The position numbers and the translations under genes were made by a program. Source: Palsa-504 sp963818225 (GTDB taxonomy: Bacteria; Actinomycetota; Actinomycetes; Streptosporangiales; Streptosporangiaceae). From it: 64,000 nt of DNA. The stretch covers positions 194,337-258,336 of the forward strand of contig CAWFRO010000010.1 of the NCBI GenBank assembly GCA_963818225.1, written 5' to 3'. Within the stretch, counting starts at the first letter, position 1. The number at the start of each line of letters is the position of its first letter. Shown here piece after piece: positions 25,387-32,833 of this stretch. The notes beneath the pieces were generated by a model that was not told where the DNA came from, did not search any database, and saw nothing but the letters and a program-made list of their open reading frames with translations.

Positions 25387-27947
25387 TACGCTCCCCCGCC
25401 GAGAATGCGGTCGGTGTCCTCGCCGGCCTGCGGCGGGCGGGTCCGCCGGGGTTCGCTGGAGTCCAGCAGCGCCGACGGGAGGCCTTGCCAGGCCAGCCCG
25501 GGCCAGTCGACCTGCTCACCCGGGAAGAGCTCGAGGGGCTGGTAGAACCCCCGGGCGTGCAGGTGCGGGTCCGTGGCGACCTCATCCGGGGAGCGCACCT
25601 TGGACCACGGCAGCTGGCGCTTTTGTCCTTCGTCCATGACGAACTGAGCCGGGTACAGGCGGCAGAAGGCGTCGATAAAGTCCACGATGTCCTGCATCAC
25701 GGGCTGACGCTGCACGGCCGTGGCGTAGCGCTCGTCGCGCAAGCTGTGCGGAAAGCCGTTCGTATCGAACAGGTCCATCAAGGCCGCGAACCTGCGGTCG
25801 TTGAAGAAAAGAGTGAGGGCGACCACGTAGGCCCCGTCGGCGCAGCGGAACTGCCAGGCCGGCGTGGTGAAGATGGGACTGGCGTGCTGGCCGGTGTGCC
25901 GGTAGCCCGATGCCCCGTTGAACTCCCATTGGGGCACGCCGCCCTCAGTGGACACGGCGATCGCGTCATGCATGGACAGGTCGAGAGACAGTACCCCCTC
26001 GGCCGGCGGGTCAGCGAGCGCCGCGACCACCGAAATGCCGGCCAGCAGCCCGGGGATGTGCCGTGACTGACCGCCAGCCGGGCTGATCGGCTGGCCGGGA
26101 CGGCCGTTAGCCGAGTCGTATCCGGACTGCCCGGCGACCCCGCCGAGGGCGAGCGAGATCGTGTCCGACGTGCCGTAGCCCCGCCACGGGCCAGTTTGCC
26201 CGAAGGGGCTGAGCAAGGCGTGGATCAGTCCTGGCCGTACCTGCGCCAGCCACTGGTCGGTGAGGCCGAGCGACTCGGCTACCCCGGCGCCGAGCCCGTC
26301 GAGGAGCACGTCGGCGCCCCGGATCAGCGGTTCGAGGCGGCGCGCCGCGTCAGGGCCGGTCAGGTCGACCGTGACCGACTCCTGGCCAGCGTGATAGTAG
26401 GCGAACGGGATGCTGTAGTCGCTGCCGTCCGCGGCGTGGTGCAGGGGGGTGGCGCGGCGCTGCTCGGCGCCGCCCGGCGGCTCCACCGTGATGACCCGGG
26501 CCCCGAAGTCGGTCAGGATCTTCCCCGCGTAGCTGGCGTAGCCCGCATCAAGGGCCAGCACGGTGATCCCGTCCAGCGGGGGGGCGATGCCTGGCTGCGG
26601 GTCCTGGTGCGCGGCCGCGGTTTCGGTCCGCACGGCTCGCTGCGGCGGCCCGTAGGCCGGCCGGGCGACGTTGGCCGGCCAGATGGCGCCCTGCTCGCGC
26701 AGCTCATTGACCTGGCTGGGCGACAGGCCCAGCTCGTCGCTGAGCACCGTTTCGGTGTCGCGGCCGAGGATGGGCCAGAAGGGCCGCAGCGCCAGGGGCT
26801 CGCCGTTGACGAGCATCGGGAAGGACTCGTAGCGGTGCTCGCCCAGGACGTCGTGGGTCAGCCACTGGAAGACCTGGTGGTCTCGCAGCGTTTCGTCGTG
26901 TTCCAGCCGGTCGCGTCCGCTCTGCAGCGCGCCCGCGCGGACGCCCGCCGTCCGCAGCAGGGCCATCAGCTCGTACTTGCCGTGCTGGCGGGTCCACTCG
27001 CTCACGTGCATGTCGAGCTCGTTCTGATGATAGATCCGCGCCGCCTCGGTCGCGTATTTCTCATCCGCGGCCCACTGCGGGTCGCCCATGGCTGAGCGCA
27101 GCGCCTGCCACTCCCGTTCGGTCATGACCGAGATGGCGCAGAAGCAGTCGTGGCCGGCGTCGTTCGTCGGATACAGGTTGTATGGTGCGCCGCTCTCGTA
27201 CCGGTAGCCGTCGATCGTGCTCCGGGGCCAGTGCGCACGGTTCCCTGGCGGGAACAGGCCGTCGGCCGGCACGGTGCCGTTGAGGCTGCAGTCGAGGAGC
27301 ACCGGACCGATCAGGGCCGCGCCGACTTCGATCTGCGAGACGTCGAGCCGCTGCGCCCCAGCCCCCTTCAGCTGCCGCAGGCGCGCGCCGACGACGGAAA
27401 GCGCCGCCTGATAGCCGGTCAGGACGTCGAGATATGAGAAGCCGTAACCGGCCGGCGCAAGCCCCGGCTCCCCCGACGCGGCCGTGACGCCGCTCGCCGC
27501 CTGCGCGGTCGGCCCGTAGGAAACATACGAGCTCTCGGGCCCGGTGTGGCCGAACCCGGAGATGCTCAGGTAGATGAGGCGGGGATTCAGCTCCGACATG
27601 CGCTGGAACGCCCAGCCCCAGCCGGCCATCACCCGCGGCGAGTACGACTCGACGATCACGTCGCACCAGGCCAGCAGCTTGTCGATGGTCGCGTGGCCCG
27701 CCTCGGTCGTAGGGTCGGCGGTGAAGCTGCGCTTGCCGGTATTGATGTCGCTGAAGAAGCCGGTCGAGTCGAAGACGCCGTCCTGGAAAGCCGAGGGAGT
27801 CACGCCCCGGATCGGATCTGCCCTCGTCGGCCATTCGACCTTGATCACGTCTGCCCCGAGCGCCGCCAGGACCTTGGTTGACGTCGGGCCGGCGACATTC
27901 CAGGAGAAATCGAGCACCTTGGTACCGGCCAGCGGACTGAACGTCAT
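25386..27947 (-). CDS. Double-domain CaiB/BaiF (family III) CoA transferase
   Basis: About 853 residues holding two complete family III CoA-transferase domains in tandem. Domain 1 (1-400) has LAGTKVLDFSWNVAGPTSTK, ALGADVIKVEWP and ISGFGHTGPESSYVSYGPTAQ. Domain 2 (about 470-850) has LDGITVLALDAGYASYAGK, LSPFGQTGPWRGYGTSDTIS and LSLDLSMHDAIAVS. The family's acyl-carrying aspartate is kept in domain 2 (SMHDA), while domain 1 has glutamate at that place (SQIEVG). These enzymes move CoA between carboxylic acids and form an interlocked dimer; a fused pair can do this within one chain. The ATG at 27947 has GAGG nine bases upstream. It is coupled to the LLM gene downstream. Confidence 0.92.
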   Translation of the reverse strand: MTFSPLAGTKVLDFSWNVAGPTSTKVLAALGADVIKVEWPTRADPIRGVTPSAFQDGVFDSTGFFSDINTGKRSFTADPTTEAGHATIDKLLAWCDVIVESYSPRVMAGWGWAFQRMSELNPRLIYLSISGFGHTGPESSYVSYGPTAQAASGVTAASGEPGLAPAGYGFSYLDVLTGYQAALSVVGARLRQLKGAGAQRLDVSQIEVGAALIGPVLLDCSLNGTVPADGLFPPGNRAHWPRSTIDGYRYESGAPYNLYPTNDAGHDCFCAISVMTEREWQALRSAMGDPQWAADEKYATEAARIYHQNELDMHVSEWTRQHGKYELMALLRTAGVRAGALQSGRDRLEHDETLRDHQVFQWLTHDVLGEHRYESFPMLVNGEPLALRPFWPILGRDTETVLSDELGLSPSQVNELREQGAIWPANVARPAYGPPQRAVRTETAAAHQDPQPGIAPPLDGITVLALDAGYASYAGKILTDFGARVITVEPPGGAEQRRATPLHHAADGSDYSIPFAYYHAGQESVTVDLTGPDAARRLEPLIRGADVLLDGLGAGVAESLGLTDQWLAQVRPGLIHALLSPFGQTGPWRGYGTSDTISLALGGVAGQSGYDSANGRPGQPISPAGGQSRHIPGLLAGISVVAALADPPAEGVLSLDLSMHDAIAVSTEGGVPQWEFNGASGYRHTGQHASPIFTTPAWQFRCADGAYVVALTLFFNDRRFAALMDLFDTNGFPHSLRDERYATAVQRQPVMQDIVDFIDAFCRLYPAQFVMDEGQKRQLPWSKVRSPDEVATDPHLHARGFYQPLELFPGEQVDWPGLAWQGLPSALLDSSEPRRTRPPQAGEDTDRILGGGA

Positions 27948-28036
27948 CGTTTCCATCCTCATTCGGTGTTCGGCGAGCCGTTGTGCGCCATTAGCGCATA
28001 ACCGGTACCGCGTGACAAGGCCGGCCGCGATGATGT

Positions 28037-28999
28037 TCAGCCGTCGGGCAGGGACCGCGGCATGAGTCCCGGCAGGTGCTGGCTGGTGCCGTATTCATAG
28101 GCGCCGCAGGGGCCAGCGGCGGCGAACTCGCCGTGACCGCGGCGGCGCAACTTCAGCTTCACGGTGGCCAGCGCGGCGTGCCTGACCAGACGGGTTCCCC
28201 CGCTCGGATCGGCGTAGGTCACCACGGCCGCGTCGTCATCGTCGGCGGTCACGGCCAGGAAAAGCCGACCTGCCCGGGACGAGACGGCTGCGGTGAGGCG
28301 GCCGGGGCCCGCGCTAACCCGGTGGCGGCGGCCGAGCCCGCCCAGCGGGACGACCTCACCGCCCAGGCCGAGCGCGCCCATGGCCGTCCACGGGGAGCGC
28401 AGCGGGCCGACCTTGATCCTGGCCAGCACCAGCTCCAGCCAGCTGTCCGGCGCGGTGTCGAAGCCGGCCGCGTGCAGCCACACCCAGCGATCGGCGTGCT
28501 CAGTTCCCCAGTTGTGGCCGACGGTCCCTCGCCAGCGGTCCACCTCGACCTGGTGCCCGTCGACCTCGAGGACGCCGGTGACCAGGCCATCAGGGACGCT
28601 GGCTTCCAGTTTGGTGCGCGGTAGCGGGGCGCGGTACAGGACCGCCGGCCGCAGCGGCCGCAGCGGCGGGCGCGCGGCGGCCATAGCCAGCTCCCAGCGT
28701 GCGTTCTGCCCGGCCATGGCGGCGGTTCCCGCGAACCGTTCCGGCCCCGCGACCGCGCCAGGCGGGAAGGCGCCCAGGACTTCCTTGATCACCACGGGCT
28801 GATGGAGGCGGCCGTGATCCAGCACGGTGCACCACAAGGCGGCTGATTCCGGCCCTGCGGCCTCTGGCCCTGCGGCCTCTGGCCTTGGCGCCTCTGGCCT
28901 TGGCGCAGGGCGCAGCCGGGTGTGGCGGATCCACAACGCCCGCGGCGCCGCCGGGTCGCGCGCGCTGAGGAACCACGACTCATATCCGGGGGCGCTCAC
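28037..28999 (-). CDS. CrtC/lipocalin-like (hydroxyneurosporene synthase-type) protein
   Basis: About 320 residues. GYESWFLSARDPAAPRALWIRHT near the start and RGTVGHNWGTEHADRWVWLH in the middle are the pattern of the two-lipocalin-domain AttH/CrtC-like group, in which CrtC hydrates carotenoids. Actinobacterial members are mostly uncharacterised. GTG at 28999 is chosen because it overlaps the stop of the small membrane protein gene (GTGA) and lies just before the conserved region. An odd linker (residues about 35-55) is made of repeated PEA/GPEA units encoded by 15-base tandem repeats near 28850-28910. It is convergent with the CoA transferase operon end and co-transcribed with the gene at 28996. 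Confidence 0.65.
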   Translation of the reverse strand: MSAPGYESWFLSARDPAAPRALWIRHTRLRPAPRPEAPRPEAAGPEAAGPESAALWCTVLDHGRLHQPVVIKEVLGAFPPGAVAGPERFAGTAAMAGQNARWELAMAAARPPLRPLRPAVLYRAPLPRTKLEASVPDGLVTGVLEVDGHQVEVDRWRGTVGHNWGTEHADRWVWLHAAGFDTAPDSWLELVLARIKVGPLRSPWTAMGALGLGGEVVPLGGLGRRHRVSAGPGRLTAAVSSRAGRLFLAVTADDDDAAVVTYADPSGGTRLVRHAALATVKLKLRRRGHGEFAAAGPCGAYEYGTSQHLPGLMPRSLPDG

Positions 29000-29280
29000 C
29001 AGACCATAATGCGCCGGGTGGCCAGAAATCTCCGGCCGGGTAAGCGCGTCGCCCGGCGGGTGGATCGCCGAGATACCGCGGTCACGGCTGAATCGACGTG
29101 ATGAAGCGTCCTGGCCGTCCGGGTCGACCGGTCGCGCTGCTCGGCCGCGAGAGCCAGGCGGTGGACGACCAGCCGGGCGGTCGGCAGGGCGATGACGAGC
29201 AGCATCCAGCGGCGCAGCCGCCTGGTAAGGAAAATCCACATTGTGTGCAGCCTTTCTCGGGCGCGATTTCGCAGTCCCAT
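28996..29280 (-). CDS. Small basic membrane protein
   Basis: About 94 residues. A basic N-terminus (LRNRARERLH) is followed by MWIFLTRRLRRWMLLVIALP, a single membrane-spanning segment with an inside-positive flank, then a long arginine-rich cytoplasmic tail (SAVTAVSRRSTRRATRLPGR). Similar short proteins occur in many actinobacteria without known function. The first ATG of the conserved part is at 29280; an internal ATG at 29241 has a better GAAAGG site and may be the true start. The stop overlaps the next gene's GTG by four bases. Confidence 0.55.
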   Translation of the reverse strand: MGLRNRARERLHTMWIFLTRRLRRWMLLVIALPTARLVVHRLALAAEQRDRSTRTARTLHHVDSAVTAVSRRSTRRATRLPGRRFLATRRIMVW

Positions 29281-29369
29281 GGTCAGCCGGTGAGGCGGCA
29301 TGGTTGCCGTCTTGCCGGTTTGTCCGGCCGGTCAGGAAGCGCTACCCGCCGTGCGGCGCGGTAATCGCC

Positions 29370-29427
29370 GCGGTGGATCCGGGTTCTGCGGAGCATCCGG
29401 GCAACTCCAGTTGCCCGGATCCACCGC
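29370..29427 (+). promoter_or_regulatory. Nested competing hairpins in the phosphofructokinase leader
   Basis: The 58-base block contains GCGGTGGATCCGGG (29370-29383) and its perfect complement CCCGGATCCACCGC (29414-29427). It also contains a second perfect inverted repeat with arms ATCCGGGCAACT (29395-29406) and AGTTGCCCGGAT (29409-29420) and a two-base loop. The right-hand segment can pair with either partner, so two mutually exclusive structures are possible. It lies 69 bases before the phosphofructokinase start. An attenuator-like switch, a terminator or a decayed short mobile repeat would all fit. Confidence 0.5.
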
Positions 29428-29495
29428 AAGAGCCGGATCCTCCACTGCTGACACGCCGCTTGTCGGGATTGCGTTGCGGCTGGAACGATGGGGAC

Positions 29496-30773
29496 GTGAA
29501 ACTTGGAATCCTGTGCGGCGGCGGCCCGGCCCCGGGGATGAACTCGGTCATTTCCGCGGCCACGATCGAGGCCCGGAACTCCGGGTGGGACGTCTTCGGG
29601 ATCATGGACGGCTTCCAGCACCTCATCGAGGGCCGGATCGAGGAGGCGCGGCCCCTGTCCATCGCGGACGTGTCGAGGATCCACGTCCAGGGCGGGTCGA
29701 TCATCCGGACCTCGAGGGCTAACCCGACGGTGCGGGACGAGGCCGCCGCCGACCCGGACTGGAGGCTGCACGCCTGCCTGGAGTCGCTGCAGAAGCTGGG
29801 CATCGGCGCGCTGGTGACGATCGGCGGCGACGACACCGCGTTCTCGGCGTCCCGGCTGGCCCAGGCGGCCGGAGGAGCCCTGCGCGTGGCGCACGTACCG
29901 AAGACCATAGACAACGACCTGCCGCTACCGGGCGGCACGCCGACCTTCGGCTTCGAGACCGCCAGGAGCGTGGGGGTCCAGCTCGTCAATAACCTGATGA
30001 CCGACGCCATCACCACCCAGCGGTGGTACCTGGTGGTGGCCATGGGGCGCTCGGCCGGCCACCTGGCCCTGGGCATCGGGAAGTCGGCCGGGGCCACCGT
30101 CACGATGATCGCTGAGGAATTCCCCCGCGACGAGCCCATCCGGCTGTCGCGCCTGGTCGACGTCCTCGAGACATCCATGCTCAAGCGGATCGCCCACGGC
30201 CGCCCCTTCGGCGTGGCGGTGCTCGCCGAGGGCATCGGCCTGCGCCTGCCCCAGGACGAACTCCAACAGGCCATGCCGGAGGTCGAGCGGGACGAGCATG
30301 GCCACGTCCGGCTGGCCGAGCTTGAGCTGGACCGCCTGCTGGCCAAGCAGGTCAGGGACCGCTTCAGGGAGCGCGGGCAGAACGTCACGGTCGAGGGCAA
30401 GAACATTGGTTACGAGCTGCGCTGCGCGCCTCCCGTCCCGTTCGACATCGAGTACACCCGCGACCTCGGTTACAGCGCCATCGACTACCTGAAGCGGGTA
30501 CTGGCGGATGGCGAGCCCGGCGGCATGATCACGATCCAGGATGGGCACATGGTGGCGCTGCCCTTCGGGTCGTTCAGCGATCCCGAGACGGGACGCGTGC
30601 GGATCCGGCTGGTGAACGTGGAGTCGAGCTCGTACCGGGTGGCCCGCGAGTACATGATCCGGCTGGACCGCGAAGACCTGGAGGATCCGGAGAAGCTCCG
30701 CCCGATCGCAGCGGCCCGCGGGCTCACGCCCGAGGCCTTCCGCGGCCGGTACGGCTATCTCGCCGAGCGCTGA
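29496..30773 (+). CDS. 6-phosphofructokinase, probably PPi-dependent
   Basis: 425-residue phosphofructokinase. KLGILCGGGPAPGMNSVI binds the phosphoryl donor, VTIGGDDTAFSASRLA and HVPKTIDNDLP form the active site, and MGRSAGHLALGIG and AEGIG follow. ATP enzymes have GGDGS and PGTIDND. Here the glycines are replaced by aspartate (GGDD) and lysine (PKTIDND), the exchange that blocks ATP and marks pyrophosphate-dependent enzymes. It therefore probably runs the fructose-6-phosphate step reversibly with PPi. The GTG at 29496 begins the conserved strand; a long upstream extension of the frame crosses the hairpin leader and is not coding. It is a single gene. Confidence 0.9.
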   Translation: MKLGILCGGGPAPGMNSVISAATIEARNSGWDVFGIMDGFQHLIEGRIEEARPLSIADVSRIHVQGGSIIRTSRANPTVRDEAAADPDWRLHACLESLQKLGIGALVTIGGDDTAFSASRLAQAAGGALRVAHVPKTIDNDLPLPGGTPTFGFETARSVGVQLVNNLMTDAITTQRWYLVVAMGRSAGHLALGIGKSAGATVTMIAEEFPRDEPIRLSRLVDVLETSMLKRIAHGRPFGVAVLAEGIGLRLPQDELQQAMPEVERDEHGHVRLAELELDRLLAKQVRDRFRERGQNVTVEGKNIGYELRCAPPVPFDIEYTRDLGYSAIDYLKRVLADGEPGGMITIQDGHMVALPFGSFSDPETGRVRIRLVNVESSSYRVAREYMIRLDREDLEDPEKLRPIAAARGLTPEAFRGRYGYLAER

Positions 30774-30815
30774 GCAGCGGTCGCCCGGCCGCACCGGGAA
30801 GGGCCTGGCCGGGTT

Positions 30816-32564
30816 TCAAGCGGCGGCGCGGGCGGTCCAGGTCAGGCGGGTGCCGCCCCCGCTGGGGGTGGTGAGCTCGAAGGTGCCGTGGCTGCGCTCG
30901 GCGCGGCGGCGCATGCTGGACAGGCCGCTGGAGCGGGCGGGCGTGCCGACGCCGCAGCCGTTATCGGTGACGACCAGGGTGATCAGCCCGTCCTGCAGAA
31001 GCAGGGAGACGTCAGCGGCGGTGGCGTGAGCGTGCCGCGCGCAGTTCGACAGGGCTTCACGGGTGACGGCGAGGATGTCGCGGGCCAGTGTCTCGCCCGG
31101 TCCGGGGTCCAGCGGGCCGGCGACGCTGATGGTGGCGGTGAAGCCGAGCTGCGGTGCGTGCTCCTCGATGATCGCCCTCATGCGCGGGAGCAGCCCGGCG
31201 GGGGCCTCGTGGCGTTGCTGGAGCCCGAAGATGCTCGTGCGGATCTTCTTGATGATCTCGTCGAGGGAGTCGACGTAGCCGTTGACCCGTTCGGTGGTGG
31301 CGGGGTCGCTGCGCGCGGCGTCGCTCTGCAGCCTCATGCCGAGGGCGAACAGTTCCTGGATGACATGGTCGTGCAGGTCACCCGCGATCCGGTCGTGGTC
31401 TTCGGCCCGGGCCAGGGTGACCTGGTCGGCGCGGACCCGGGCGAGTTCGATGGCCACCGCGGCGTGGTTGGCGAAGGAGGCGGCCATATTCAGGTCAGCG
31501 CCAGTGAATTCCTGGCGTACGGCTAGCCTGCCGAGCATCAGCGCGCCGCGGATCTGCTCGCCGGCGGCCAGCGGCACGACGATCAGCGGGCCGGTATCGG
31601 CGCCCAGTTCGGCGGCGGCCGCTTTACGGCGGTCGCCGGTGACCAGGCGGGGCTGGCCGGAGCGGATCACCTGGCCCAGCAGCGACTCGGCCAGCGGCGC
31701 CGTCCGGTTCATCATGTGCTCGGTGACCGCGCCGGTCACTGCGGTGACAATGACCTCGTCTGCGCCGAAGGGCACGGCCAGCGCGGAGAAGTCCGCCGCC
31801 GCGGCGGCCGCGGCGTGCCGGGCGATCAGCGCGTGCGGCTGTCCCGCCTCCCCGGACAGCAGCAGCGGCACCAGGTCGCCGGAGGCGTCCAGCCAGCGGC
31901 GGCGCTGCTCGGATTCGGCGAACCGCCGCGCGTTGGCGATCGCCGCGCCGGCCGCCGCGGCCAGCGCGATGGCCAGCTCCTCATCCTCTGCGCTGAACTC
32001 CCCGCCACCGGAGCGTTCGGTGAGGTAAAGGTTGCCGAAGACCTCCTCCCCGATGCGGACCGGGACACCGAGGAAGCCGGTCATCGGCGGATGTCCCGGC
32101 GGGAAACCCGCCGACGCCGGATGAGCGGACAGGTCAGCAAGCCGGATCGGGACCGGCTCGCTGATCAGCAGGCCCAAGACCCCCCGGCCCGCAGGCAGGT
32201 CGCCGATCCTCGTGACCAGCTCGTCGTGCATGCCGACGTGCACGAACTGCTCAAGTCCCCCGTCGCGGCCCAGGACGCCGAGCGCCGCGTACCGGGCGCC
32301 GAGCAGGTCCCGGGCCGATTCCACGATCTGCCGCAGCACCAGCGGCAAGCTCAGCTCGCCGGCCACCAGCGCGTTCGCGCGCAGCAGCCCGCGCAGCCGC
32401 CCCTGGGTGGCGAGCACGTCATCAGCGCGGTCCCTCAGCTGCACCAGCAGCTGGTCCAGTTCCAGCCGCGGCGCGTCAGGAAACCCCAGTCGGCCGGCCG
32501 CGTCCGCGGCGGGCGTCTGCCTGGCGGACGGCACCAGACCGGGCTCACGGGCCGGGGCACTCAT
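30816..32564 (-). CDS. GAF-domain sensor histidine kinase (DevS/DosT-like)
   Basis: 582-residue cytoplasmic two-component kinase without membrane segments. Two GAF domains (about 70-205 and 225-385) precede a HisKA_3 dimerisation helix with the phospho-accepting histidine in IAGDLHDHVIQELFALGMRL, then an HATPase_c domain (REALSNCARHAHA, VTDNGCGVG, SGLSSMRRRAERSHG). This is the layout of the DevS/DosT redox and gas sensors, though a heme ligand cannot be assigned from sequence alone. No response regulator lies nearby, so it is an orphan here and its partner is elsewhere. Confidence 0.92.
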   Translation of the reverse strand: MSAPAREPGLVPSARQTPAADAAGRLGFPDAPRLELDQLLVQLRDRADDVLATQGRLRGLLRANALVAGELSLPLVLRQIVESARDLLGARYAALGVLGRDGGLEQFVHVGMHDELVTRIGDLPAGRGVLGLLISEPVPIRLADLSAHPASAGFPPGHPPMTGFLGVPVRIGEEVFGNLYLTERSGGGEFSAEDEELAIALAAAAGAAIANARRFAESEQRRRWLDASGDLVPLLLSGEAGQPHALIARHAAAAAAADFSALAVPFGADEVIVTAVTGAVTEHMMNRTAPLAESLLGQVIRSGQPRLVTGDRRKAAAAELGADTGPLIVVPLAAGEQIRGALMLGRLAVRQEFTGADLNMAASFANHAAVAIELARVRADQVTLARAEDHDRIAGDLHDHVIQELFALGMRLQSDAARSDPATTERVNGYVDSLDEIIKKIRTSIFGLQQRHEAPAGLLPRMRAIIEEHAPQLGFTATISVAGPLDPGPGETLARDILAVTREALSNCARHAHATAADVSLLLQDGLITLVVTDNGCGVGTPARSSGLSSMRRRAERSHGTFELTTPSGGGTRLTWTARAAA

Positions 32565-32833
32565 CCTTGCTCCTCATCGGGAGCTGCGCCGGCCGGTCTT
32601 TCCTCCCGCACATCGATTCACCCGCTCATCGGCTTTCCTGCTGTCACCAGCACAAGCGGCGGGGTAAGCGCATGATCTGGACTAGCCAGGCCGCACGCCC
32701 AGCTAACGGCATTAACCGGCCCAGCGCAAATTCATGGTCAGCGGCAGCGGCAGCTCCGCCCCCGATTCCGGCTCCTGGTGGGCCAAACGTTATGTTGTCG
32801 GCGCTTCACGTCCGCTCCCGATACGCGCGCCGG

